Shown here one piece after another: positions 46,392-58,351 of a stretch of 64,000 nt of DNA (its first letter is position 1; every line of letters begins with the position of its first letter). Source of the DNA: Telmatactis stephensoni (lineage: Eukaryota > Cnidaria > Anthozoa > Actiniaria > Isophelliidae); contig JALIZF010001531.1 of assembly GCA_029948255.1 (NCBI GenBank), positions 310,001 to 374,000 of the forward strand, given 5' to 3'. A program made the position numbers and the translations under genes. Under the pieces are notes generated by a model. That model was not told the origin of the DNA and did not search any database. It saw nothing but the letters and a program-made list of their open reading frames with translations.

Positions 46392-47049
46392 TATTTATCA
46401 TAGGCAATAAAAAATGGATTAGTTCAATAATTCATAAGTTCAAGCTCGTTGCGAATTGTCGTGATAAGCATCGTCTGAACTTACTGAAGCAAAACCCTAA
46501 GTGTTGAACTGATACACTTCAAACTTGTTTGTTTTTTCTATTGCTCATTGCTTATCATTGTTCTTCAACCTTGAGTGTTAATCCCTATTGGTTTCTTTTG
46601 AGTGATTTCAAAAAAACAAAACTCGTGAAATAGTGGTAGACTAATAAACATTAGTAAACCTTATCTCCATTGGTTTTTGTGTGTGTCTATATTGAACTAT
46701 TACACACTACACCATTCAACTTTTTACAAACATTTAATTTTTATTTAGCAATCTTTCTAAAGGCCTAATTATAAAAGCCGGCCAAGCCCGGTTTCAAAGA
46801 ACTGAATTTACAAAAGCTTAGTCACGGTAGTGGTTTTCTTTGGTGAAGACCACCGGCTGCCATGTCTTTTGTTTAATTCACTTTCTTTGAATCATCACAA
46901 AACACTATTGTCTTGTGCGACGCCTACCAGCGGCAGTACAGTTTAGCACCTCTTGGACATCCTACCGACAAAAACAAAAGGTAATGAGCCTTTTGTTAAG
47001 CTTAACACAGAACCCCAGTATGCAGAATAGTTTAAATAACCTGAATTAG

Positions 47050-47292
47050 TTGCATGTAAAACTTCACTCTGAAATCGAACTTGTCAAATATTCACTTAAA
47101 ATGTATCCTGTTTCAAAAGTCATCGATCGTCGTTCTGTGAACGGTCAAGTCCAATACCTTGTTCGCTGGAAAAACTATAGTTCTAAATATGATTCGTGGG
47201 TAGATGAGAAAGATGTAAACAAGACTGTAAAAGATGTGTACAGTGATAACAATCAAGGTAGATATTACAATCATATTATTGATTATACATGA
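47050..47292 (+). CDS. Chromodomain ORF, probably an integrase C-terminus
   Basis: An 80-residue open frame has a clear chromodomain: YPVSKVIDRRSVNGQVQYLV, RWKNYSSKYDSWVDEKDVN, with the aromatic cage positions (Y, W, W) in place. In coral genomes such chromodomains commonly end the integrase of Polintons or Ty3-type elements. No integrase core is found upstream to 46,000, so this is an isolated piece or a last exon. Downstream (47,376-47,864) several frames are open at once and I cannot decide which, if any, is coding. Confidence 0.5.
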   Translation: MHVKLHSEIELVKYSLKMYPVSKVIDRRSVNGQVQYLVRWKNYSSKYDSWVDEKDVNKTVKDVYSDNNQGRYYNHIIDYT

Positions 47293-48301
47293 TGGTACTA
47301 TAGAGATTTTTGGTTTAATTCAGTTGCTAATCTTTTTTATTTTTTCTCTTTTAAGGTATTCTCCAAACGATCGAGGTGATGATTGCTGCCAAGTTAAACA
47401 TGAAGACATGCCCGTCCCAAGGTTCCTTACAGCGGCGAGTTTCAGTAATGATGCCTATGGACCATCAGACATTCACTTCCATCTTCAGCTCACTTCCGTC
47501 TGCTCCAACAAATCTCAGTCAGCGCATGTCACCGAAGTTTTCCGTCCCGCCCTCAGAACTAGATACCCTTTTCTCGTCACGGTGGTCACCGAACACCTTC
47601 CGGTCCACAACAACATGCATTATCCAGCCAGACCAACCCATTCAGATATCGCTGACAAGAACCAACAAGATCTTCTTCGACCACTCCTCTTGCCCCAAGT
47701 GCCAAAGCAACTCCAGCACTGAGTGTCAACCGATAAAAAGAGTTGTTATGTCAGCGACATTCTTAAAAATGTCATTCCATCGCCAACGCTCAAAGACGAG
47801 ACCAACCACTGGCAAAAGAGTACTCCTCTCATGGGCAAAAGACAGACGAAGTTCCAATTCCTGAACGGCAAATCAATCATCAAACAACTATCAGAATCGC
47901 ATCATACTAGCTTTTCTTTGATTTCTTTTACAAAAGAAGGCACGTAATCATACCACAGGCATAATTCAGCAATTTAAACTAGGTATCTCTCATTGTAACT
48001 TTCAATTGTTCAAATTCTGATTACCGTGGCATCATTAAACCAAGACAAAGTCATCTGTATTAGAAAAACTGAAGTGAACTGAACTGAAGTGCAATGGTTG
48101 AAGCCTATATTAGTGCCATAAAACCCAAAATTAGCTCAAATGTATTTTACGAAGTTCATATAGGGGAGTGTAGAAATCGAACAAAACAGTCAAACAGTCA
48201 CAAGTTATAAGTCGTGAGTGAAGCATTATAGTCATTGACTTTTGCAAAAGTGTTGGCTCAAAAAAGAGCCGTTTTAGCCGTTTAAGTTGCCTCTGTCAGT
48301 A

Positions 48302-48514
48302 CTACAGGCCTCGATGAATCCTTCCACAACGATACAGATGTTCGAAAAGCAAGTGTGCATACACAAGCTTTTTCGAGCAATAAGGGCAGTGGTGTCTATA
48401 TCCTGATCGATGATAAATTTGGTGGGCGCTTTCGACGTGCTTCTTGAGCAGTTTTCTCGTCTTCAGCATTCTAAAACACACGAAACAAGGCAGCAGCTCA
48501 TTTTGAGGAGACAT
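48302..48514 (-). CDS. Two-finger C2H2 zinc-finger ORF
   Basis: MSPQNELLPCFVCFRMLKTR continues to LLKKHVESAH, a C-x2-C-x12-H-x4-H finger; HCPYCSKKLVYAHLLFEHLY ending in RC makes a second, C2HC-like finger. The 70-residue ORF is compact with a good start. It may be a small element-borne DNA-binding protein or an exon. The partner gene is unknown. Confidence 0.45.
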   Translation of the reverse strand: MSPQNELLPCFVCFRMLKTRKLLKKHVESAHQIYHRSGYRHHCPYCSKKLVYAHLLFEHLYRCGRIHRGL

Positions 48515-49259
48515 ATTTTGTTTACTCAGTATTCTGTAATGGTTCTGTCCTATTCTGTAATGTGATACGACATATATTACAAGTTATATTATCAAGTTAC
48601 AAGTTACGCTACATCATTGTAAAGGTGTGGTTGGATTGGGTTGCCTGTGGCTTATTCCTACACATTTAACTGATTGAAGACTTTAAATTTCGCTCTCAAG
48701 GCTATATAATTGAAATAAACATTCACTGTTTATAAACATTCCTTTTGGTTTTTGAAACTAAAGTTAAATGTTAATACGCAATTTTTTCAAGGACACAAAA
48801 GACAGTGAAAATAAAGTGTCTTGTAGTGTACTATCTGAAGTTTTCTTAGTTTTGATTTCAGTTCCGGGAATGTTGTATGTAATTACCATAGCAACAGCAT
48901 TGTTTATTCACTTATTACGAATCTAGATCTAACGACATGCGCTCAAAACCCCGGCTGACAACCTGATAATCAACAAAACTGAAACCTTCATTGATTCTAA
49001 GAAAAGATCAAATAATTCAAAACTCATTCTTGTAGATGGTGTCATAAACGTTCGGCACAAAGAAAACCTAAGTTAATTGTGAGGCGACTTTGAATTCTTA
49101 GTCCACGAGGTGTTTGTTGTTGTTGTAAGCTTATTGTTTTGAAAAAGCTTTGTCTTTTTCACGTCCGAGTGAATGACCTCATTAAGTAATTGTTTTCGCT
49201 AAATACAATAAGCCACTGTTTTCACACATCAATGTCAAACCATTTAATTAATACGCTGG

Positions 49260-49545
49260 CGTATATAAAGGGTCGACGACTTCCATTCAATCATTCCAAT
49301 TCTCATATTCAGTCAGTCAACGCTACAGAAGTTTATCAAAGTTTAAGTTACCTTTTATCGAAGTTTAAAATGTTTTCAGTTTTGTCTAAAAGAAGGAGTT
49401 CTAACTCCAGTTCATGATCAATTCAAAGAAACGAAAAAAAGATACTGGGACATGGATAAGGGTGGACGGTCCCGTCGTCGGAAAAGGGTGTTCGAGTACT
49501 TGCACAACTGCTGCAAGAACCTACCAATGGATTTTCAACCGTGCA
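49260..49545 (+). promoter_or_regulatory. TATA promoter followed by a short basic ORF
   Basis: GTATATAAAGG at 49,260-49,270 is a strong TATA box, and TCAGTCA at 49,311-49,317 is an initiator-like site at a somewhat long distance. Downstream an ATG at 49,370 opens MFSVLSKRRSSNSSS and stops at once; in another frame HDQFKETKKRYWDMDKGG, RSRRRKRVFEYLHNCCKNLP runs to a GTGAGC donor at 49,548. The pattern suggests a genuine first exon with a frame error, but I do not recognise the protein. Confidence 0.4.
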
Positions 49546-50045
49546 AGGTGAGCATCTACTTTAATACAAACAACACTAAATGTTATTTTTTGCTTTTGGA
49601 ATGAAATAGCATGCGTAAAATTTTTGTACTTTCTAACTTGCTCACACTTTTCTTATTCTTATTTCACAGTAACAGTCTACACTTTATATTTGGATTTTTG
49701 GACTCTGCTAATTTTCCCTCAAAAACGTACAAAACCATTTTAGGTATATAGTATATTTCTACCAAATGTACAAAAACAAAGTCCCCAAGAATAAATCTGT
49801 GCCTTGTTTATTTAAATGTACATTTTCTCATTCAGCATTTCATTTCCCTTAGCAACAACCTCAAAAATGACCCATTCTCATCTCCTTCCTTATATTCTTA
49901 TGACAGCACAAAGCTTTTGTACAAAATGCCAAGCCAGTTATGTTTACAATGAGCTTTATTTCAATTTATTTCAAATGTGTACACTTCTTTGTTTATATAA
50001 ACATCTACAGTTACAAATATTAAAAATGTGCATTTTCTTTGCCCT

Positions 50046-50560
50046 GGACTCACCAGAGCATAATCCGATCGGGTCTCACAACAAGCATAAATTTACGATG
50101 AAATCCGATCAGGTCAATTTAGCTAGTACATAAATTTATGTCGAAATCCGATCGGCTATAACAAGAAACATAAATTTACGATGAAATCCGATCAGGTCAA
50201 AGCTAGTACATAAATTTATGTCAAAATCCGATCGGCTATAACAAGAAACATAAATTTACGATGAAATCCGATCAGGTCAAAGCTAGTACATAAATTTATG
50301 TCGAAATCCGATCGGCTATAAGAAGAAACATAAATTTACGATGAAATCTGATCAGGTCTCGTACAACGAACATAAATGTACGATGAAATACGATCAGGTC
50401 AGTAAATTTATTTCGAAATCTGATCGGGTCTATAGCTCACAACGAGCATAAATTTACGATGAAATCCAAGCGGGTCTCATGTACAACGATCATAAATTTA
50501 CAATGAGGTCTTTCAAGGTACATGAATTTATGTCGAAATCCGTCGATCAGATCTCACGCA
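50046..50560. repeat. 40/80-bp satellite rich in CCGATC
   Basis: Half-units of 40 bp alternate, CATAAATTTACGATGAAATC with CGATCAGGTCAAAGCTAGTA, and CATAAATTTATGTCAAAATC with CGATCGGCTATAACAAGAAA, giving an 80-bp higher-order unit. About ten half-units are clear; more diverged ones with GATCGG words extend to about 50,860. Every half-unit has CCGATC. Confidence 0.88.
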
Positions 50561-51035
50561 GAGCGCGGCATTAATTTGTTGTCAAGGTTATAAATACAAT
50601 CTGACCTCAGTAGAACATGCGATCGGACTTCAACAAAATATAATCTAAGTTAATTAAATAACACGGACATAAATCGATGTGGAATGCGATCGGACTTCCT
50701 AAAATACTATAAGCTAAGTTAAATAATGTGAATTGAAGTCCATCATTGTTAATTAAGCTAAGTTACTATATATAAACACCGACGTAAATCGCCGCCGATG
50801 TGAAATATGCGATCGGACTTCATCAAAATATAAATATAATCTAAATTGGAAATGTCGACTTCAGGCACGTACGATGCTGATACGTCGTTAGGAATTTCTA
50901 AACTAAATGAGTGAATTCATGTTTTGTTTATGTCCAGTATTCTTTGGCACTGTGAATTGAGAGGACAGTTATGAAAAGATTTATCATTTCACTACCCAGC
51001 TTTTATCAGGTATTTTCAAATTTGTACAAGAGAAA

Positions 51036-51268
51036 AATAATTACCATAGCTGGAAAGAGCATGTTAAAATTAGCAAGACAGTGAAGTTTGAAGGAATAAA
51101 ATCCAAAACTCGCGAGAATATGAATTTTTGAAAAATGTGAATTTGTCAGAAAAGCAGTTGCTGATAGGCATCTCTAATTCATATCTTCGTGAGTTTGAAA
51201 GTTACATTATTCAAACTTCACAGTTTTACTAATTTTGACGTGCTCTTTCCAGCTATGGTAATTATATT
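51036..51268. mobile_element. 233-bp foldback element
   Basis: The left arm ATTACCATAGCTGGAAAGAG to GTGAAGTTTGAA is matched by the inverted right arm TTCAAACTTCACAGTTTTAC to TCCAGCTATGGTAATTA. Arms are about 55 bp with a few mismatches. No coding capacity. Confidence 0.8.
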
Positions 51269-51429
51269 TCTGTTCTGTGACTTTTGGAATTACATGGTAA
51301 AAGCTCATTAGAACCTGGTTCTAATTTTTCGATTGTATTGAATTCGGTCGTGATCGCTAATTTAGAATATAACAAAACTAATAATATACATGCAAAAATT
51401 TCTCGATGCTGATTGCTAAGAACACTGAT

Positions 51430-51495
51430 GTTTCGAGGAAATTTAGTGCAGAAAAAAGGAAATTTAGTGCCAAAAAAAGGAAATTTAGTGCAAAT
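51430..51495. repeat. Three ~22-bp tandem units
   Basis: GGAAATTTAGTGCA/C with AAAAAAA spacers occurs three times. It encodes repetitive KRKFSA text by chance. Confidence 0.75.
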
Positions 51496-51941
51496 TTCTT
51501 TCAGCAGAAAACATTCAAAATGCACTTAAACGCCAAATTCTTATTTTTATTCATCGAAGAAACAATTTATAAAACATTTTTAGCGGGATTTGTTTTCAAA
51601 ATTGTCGAAAATATGCAAGAAAAATGTCAAAAAGTGCCCAAGTTTCGGGTAAAAAGTTTTGAATTTTTTCCTTGAGCGCGCGCTTGGTGACGACATCGTC
51701 AGGTCACTCTCGAACACTGGGTGCGTGCTAACCTGATTTTTCAACTGAAAAGCTACAGAAAACTTGAAAATTCTGCTTGAATTTTTGCAGGTATATTATT
51801 AAAAGGAAATGATATGGTTTATTCGTGCAATTTAGAATAAATTTGACTCGCGAGTTTTCAAAGAGTTCAAAATTGCATGAGCCCGTATTTTTGTGCAAAT
51901 TTATTCTAAATTGCACTCGTAACTATTATTTCCTATGCGAA

Positions 51942-54900
51942 TTAACGAACAGCTTTGCGTAATCCACCAATGTTCTTTAAGTAGTTTTCCCTTATTTCCT
52001 CAGAGTCCATCTCACTCCCTGATGGTTCGGTGAGCTCTGAGGAATCGACGGCATCTTGTGTTTCGTCGTCGTCTTCGCTCAGTTCGGTCTCCTCAAAAGC
52101 TCTTCTCAATTCTCTTGTAATGCTCCTGGCATCTTCTGGTCTTGTTACTTCGACAACGTTCCTCTCTCCCTCAATGAGGCTCACGCTGGCCACTAAATGA
52201 AAAAGTATATAACTATGAGTGTCATCATTATAACGCTTTTTAAAGGCCAGAACAATTTGTTTTGAAAGGTGTCACGATCTATAATCACTCCTGTAAAATA
52301 TATAGTGAAACTGACAAGTATTTACAGGCTGTAATCTTATATTCTCACGTTGAAATAAGACAAAGTGAAAATCAGTGCTTTTTAGAATGGTCATTTTTGT
52401 TGAAGCTTTATACTATGATAACTAGTTCAAACAAACCCATTTTGTTCCCCGTACTCAAGGGAATAGAAAACCCTATAAAAACGATATGAAAGAGTGCCTT
52501 TCAACAACCCGTGAATCATTGTTATATACCAACTGTCAAAGTCAATTTTTTCCGTGCTCTGATTGGTCGAGAGCACATCACGTCAACGTCAACAAATTTT
52601 GCTGTTTCCCCAGCAACAACTCTCAGGGAGCAACAGTGAGTTTTATTGACCGGCAATAACAAAACCGGAAGTTGATTGAGCTTTGAAGGCGCGTTTTTGG
52701 CAGCGTGCGTTTACAAATTCATTCATTCGGACATGCATGAGGCAAAACTTGTGCTTATTGCCAAACTTTTAAGACCAATTAAAACATTTATTAGAAAAAG
52801 ATGATAACCAACCAGGAATGTCACCAAAAGAGCTGCAACAATTTCTATGTGTGAAAAAAGGTCCGTTTTGTGTGAATTTTGATTAAAAACTTTAACTTTA
52901 GGCGCGGCAGCGACGTTTTGCTTTTTATTTTGTTCTTTGACAGTTGGTATATAAAAAAACGGCTCCGCCTCGGGAACCATTGGCGGTCTCGGGACCACAA
53001 AACATACTGTTTCCCTCGGTCCCAGTCAATAAGTGTTGACTACAAAATAGTGTTGCTTAGACAATAAGAAACAAAGGAATTAGTAAAATTTAACACCTAT
53101 TTGGTACTACTTTTCATAGATTAGAGTGATTTTCACCGGACTGTGAAATAGTTGAGCTAATAGACACTAGTAGACTCTGCACGCATTCTTTTCTTTTGTT
53201 GCAATACAACTATTAGACACTATTAAACACTGACTATTAGTAATTGTTTCACAGTCCGATGAAAATCACTCTAAAGGGCCATAGCCAACATAGCATGCTT
53301 CGCGGTCGTAAATCGATTTTCACATACAGAAAATCAGCCATCTTGAATAATCGTCAACCGAATCCATTTCTATCGCTACAATCTTAGACGAAATAGTAAT
53401 ATTGTGGATAGCGAGTATTATAGAATCATTGTATTGTACGTTTTTGATTGTATTTTTCAAAACCAACGCGTTTTTATAAATAAAAATAAATCCTAAAGCA
53501 TGCTGGTTGGCTATGGCTCTATAAGTGCGAGCACTCCATAGATTAGTGGTAAGCTTGTATATATTTCAAAAATAAATACTACATGATTTTATAATCATAA
53601 TTTACCATTATCAAGTTTTGAGAGATTCAAAACCCACTGGCCAGGGTAGGTCAAAAGGTTGGCCAGCTTCTTGCAGGTCTCTCCAGAATGAAAGAGGTTA
53701 GAGCTTCCCTTTGACACAGCCCGTGCTGGTTTCCCGTTCCGAGACCATTGAGCGATCAACATTGGGGATACTATATCCTGAAGCAGTCCGTCGTCTAGAA
53801 AATGGAGAGAGACTTAGGATAAGGTATAGAGTGCAAACAATATATCCGCGAAACATCAGTTATACTAAATTTTACTATTTTATGCTAATTCTGGTTTCTG
53901 TTGTTCGTCTAGCACTATTTTGAACTATTTAGTATTAGTGTTTTACGGATATATTGTTTGCACTCTATGTATTACACAATGTCTTTTGTTTTCAAAAACC
54001 TGTGAATAGCACTGAATAAATATAGTACGTATTTCACGGATTTATGAAAACCTCTCTAGATAAGGCTATGAACTAAATTCAGTCGAGCCTTTTTAAAGGT
54101 TCGTATTAATCGTCAAATATTTATCTCATGTGCAAGGTATCTTTCCTCGGTATTATTTTTTGAATCAGACAGGCAGGTCTTGAGCTTATTGGGAAAATAC
54201 CTAATACTGGGAAGCATGATAATTACGAAATAAAAAGGTTCGACTGAATAAAGCGCACGTTTGCCCTTTGTGTTTCTCAACTGGACTGGATTAATTGTGT
54301 GAATAGCACAAACCCATGAACATAAATGATACTGTTTGAAGTACTTTTTATGATTTTATCACTGACTTACGTTGTTTATTGGTCACATCCGTGACGTAAA
54401 ATGCACTTTGTAGTGTGCACATCTGGGTTAGGTTTCCCTTTAAGGTTTCTAACCTCTTGAAGTCTGGTGTTTCCAGGTGAAACACCACATGGTAGTGATC
54501 CACCAGACCTGCATTCATTGAATGCAGGGTTAGCAGAAACTTCTTGATGGTACTGTCATCTTCCTAAAAAAGAAAAAAAATATTCATTCATCTCTTTTAC
54601 TCAAGACTTTCTCTTTTTACCTACTCGTTAAAACTCGTGATTTTTTTTACTGTTGCGAAAAGTGAATCCATGACAGACGTGGTGTTTCCAATAATCGTTA
54701 CTCTTCGCACCAAATTCTCAGTTTTTTTTCGGATGGGTTACTTACCGTCGTTAATGACACGAGCGCCAATGGGAAACCTTTAAAATTTGGGATTATTCTA
54801 TTAATAAGACTGGTGTTGATGGAGGTCATGTCGCCATGGATAACGACGCCAACTGCTTCGTTTTTCTGGAAGAAATACACTCCCTTCTCCGCTTCAGCTG

Positions 54901-57900
54901 CCAGTCTTATACGGGAGCTTGAGTTCGCGTCTTCCTCGACCGCAAGGGCCCTTTCAAAAAAGTTTTGCAATTCCTATCAAGAAAAAACATATATGTTCAT
55001 CCATACCTGTTTGGTTGAATACTCACCGAGTGGCATGTTTTATAATTTGCAAAAATAAGAGAAAATGTATGTTTTTTGCGGCCGCCGAGTTTTAAAAGCC
55101 AGTTTGCCATTCAGTACGGAGTATTCCTTTAAATAAGCTCTAGTTCCATTAAAGTACTAGTTGTAGCATGGCCTTGCATTAATTTCTTGACTACATTAAA
55201 CTGCATCGCAGCTCGTTGTACAATCAAAATGCAGCTTACCCTCTGGGTTCCATGCAATAACAATTTTAGTATTCGAATACTGAAGTCTTTATTACCTCGG
55301 AAATTAAACCGTTTTGACTGTAAAACTAATTTGCTGTAATATTTATAAATTTTACCATAGGTATTTCTTTTCCTTTGAGCTGGAGTGTGCTAAACTGAGC
55401 CAGTTTTTCCTCAGTTGCGTGCTTTGGGAAGCGTTTCTGCAGCTCTTCCCAGGAAGTGCTTCCTGTGAAGCGCATAAATGCTTCCGCCACTCTTGACTTC
55501 ATTTTCGTGGACTTGGCCATTTCTTGGAATTCTGTCAAGGTTATCTCTTTGTGGACTAATTTCTTTAGTAATGTCAACTTTGAGTCTTCGTTGAGACCCT
55601 GCAGAGGCATTCCAATCTATACGTGATTCAAATGCATTATTAATTAAAGTCAGCATCCAATGATTTATTTTTGAGAATTATTAAACAGTCAAACCTGTCT
55701 ATAACGTTTCATACACTTGGGAAATGACTAGCTATATGCAGGTTTCCTTTGAATACCATTGAGGGTTAAGCATTTTTTGATATACCTACTAAAGATGACA
55801 TTGAAAAATACCCCATACACGGTCAAACTTTTCAAGTAGTCTCATTTAAGCATGCCGTCCGTTATTTAGAGTTCTGGGTAATCCCATTTTAGCAAGAAAG
55901 TTACAAACTTAGCTCTGAGCATATAAAGCATAAATACTCGAGGAGTATGATCATTTACTCTAAGGTGCAGAGAGGAGTTTTCTCCTTTGAACGCTGGGAG
56001 AGGGTTAACAAAATCTTTCTGCTCGCAGGGTATAGGTTTGACTGAATTGAAAGTTAGAACTGTCACGACACGATAATCAATATCATAGAAGTACCTGGTG
56101 TTGTTTCAGCTCAAGTTTTCGCTTTCGTGATGGCTTGTTCTCTGTCATGCCCTTCAATTCAGACTTTCTGAACATAGACTCTATTTGCACCACTAAGTCC
56201 CATACGGGCTTCGAAAAAAGGGCAGCTTGTAGAGTTGGCTCCAAACTCGAAACACCCTGAAACCAAAACAATTATATTTCTTGATCAGTATTGAGCAAGC
56301 ATTTCCTTGGCAGGCAGAGTAGAGTACAAACACTAAAACATAATTACCACTAAATACTACTAAATAATAGTACGGTAATTCTAGAGTGATGGCACACTTA
56401 TTCCGTGAAATAGACGTTAGCTAGTCTAATAGACATTAGTAGACACTATTTCCATTGTTTTCTTTTGTTTTGATTAGACTATTAGACATTGACTATTAGA
56501 TTTTGTTTCGCGAATTAGGCTAAGTGTCATCACTCTATTGTTTTCTATCGTTTAATTAGCACTATTTTGTAGTAAATAGTGGTTTTCATTTGACCATGAA
56601 GGAATAGACAAACTAATAGTTGGTAGTAGACTCTAAACCTATTGTTTTCTTTTGTTCTTTATCAACTAGTACAAACTATATAGTCATTTTTCTTTACGGT
56701 CGACGGAAAATCACTCTAGTACAAAGTGTTGCACACTTTAGTAGTGTTTGTACTCTTGTTTGAACTCTATTTACTATCTAATAGCGGGTATCGAACAAAA
56801 GAAAACCGGCAAAACACTTTCAGCGCCGGAATATGACTAAATAAATTAGTGTGTATTTCACGGGTTTATCAAAACCTCTCTAATAATAATAATAATAATA
56901 ACAATAATAATGGTGATAATGATGATGATAACAACAATAATACCGAATATCTTATTACCTTCCCTTCCTGAACGTACATCTTTTGGCAAGATTGCCTCCA
57001 CTGTTGAGTGGAGGCGGGTGTTGGCTGGTCCTCTGTCGTTTTGGAAAGGGTGTACGCCCAGGCTCTGCATATCCTTACCCTTTCAAGCCACTGTGTTGGT
57101 CGGCTACCTTCGTCCATACAATTATGCACGAAGGCCAACCGCTTCACCTGTTCGTCCGAGAGTTTGTTATCATAGACAGACACCCACACTTTCTCCAGTT
57201 GTGATATTAGTGCTGGGTCGTCAGTTTGGCTTAGGAGCTATTTTGAAAAAGGGAAAAAATATTAATGACATTTGTGATTAGCAAATTCATACTAGTGGGA
57301 TATCATCAATGCCGCACTCTGATTGGCTGAGCTAATAATAGGCTATAAGTAATAGCGAAAAGCATTGGCTAAAAACAAACACGATGCGTTTGAATTTTTT
57401 ATCATAGTTGAATCGTGGTTGCATTTATTTATTGCCCTACTAGTTGTTTTTGTTTTACTCTGAATGGCTGCCGTGCATATGGCCCGTAGATAAAAAGATG
57501 AACAGAAATATGAACAATAGAGACCTTAAGATAGACGGACGTTTTTGGCAAACGGCAAAATTTGACCTTGATTTTGATTTTATATTTTACTCTAATCCTT
57601 AAATCAATCCAAAAAGCGAATAAAGAACAAATCTCTTAACAACAGAAAATACAAATATTTTCACTTGTGCGAAAAAGCGGCTGAGGACAGACGGCTACAA
57701 TTTGTCGTTTGGCGCTTGCCGTTTGCCGTAAACGTCAATCTTAAAGGTCTCTAATACCACAATTGAACTCTCGAATAAGACGTACTATGGATAGTATAAA
57801 GAACGAGAGAGTTTTCTATTGCTTTTTTAAAATACAAATCATATTAGACGTGTACTCTGATTATTATTATACTCTGATAAAGTAAGCGCCTTAGTCAATC

Positions 57901-58306
57901 ACAATTCATCTTGTTATTTTATAAAATAAATACCTTCTCGTAAGCCGCTCGACGGTGTCTTCCCCCAATAACTAGTACTTCACATCCTTTTAAATGGTCT
58001 TTTATTTTTTGGCCTTTAGCCAGGTCATCCCTGCTTAAATTGGCGATGGCCAACCACGACTGCGTTTCGCTTAGGAGGCAAGACTTTTCTTCTATTTTCT
58101 TAGCTAGGGCATCAACCGCGTTGGGATCAATATCTCTGTCCAGCCATCTTGCTGGACAGTCCTGCAGATCATCTACATTCAGCTTGTATTTTCCTAGTTT
58201 TTCAATGAAAATGAGAATATTAGTAATGATAATAATAATGTTTAATGGTGACATTGCATTCTGATGTTTAATGAACTCCAAAATAATGATGACGATGATG
58301 ACGATG

Positions 58307-58351
<45 letters not shown>

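Noticed and set aside
56869..57281. Plus-strand 123- and 73-residue ORFs
   Set aside because: Antisense to a spliced exon (56,959-57,237) of the ParB-like gene.
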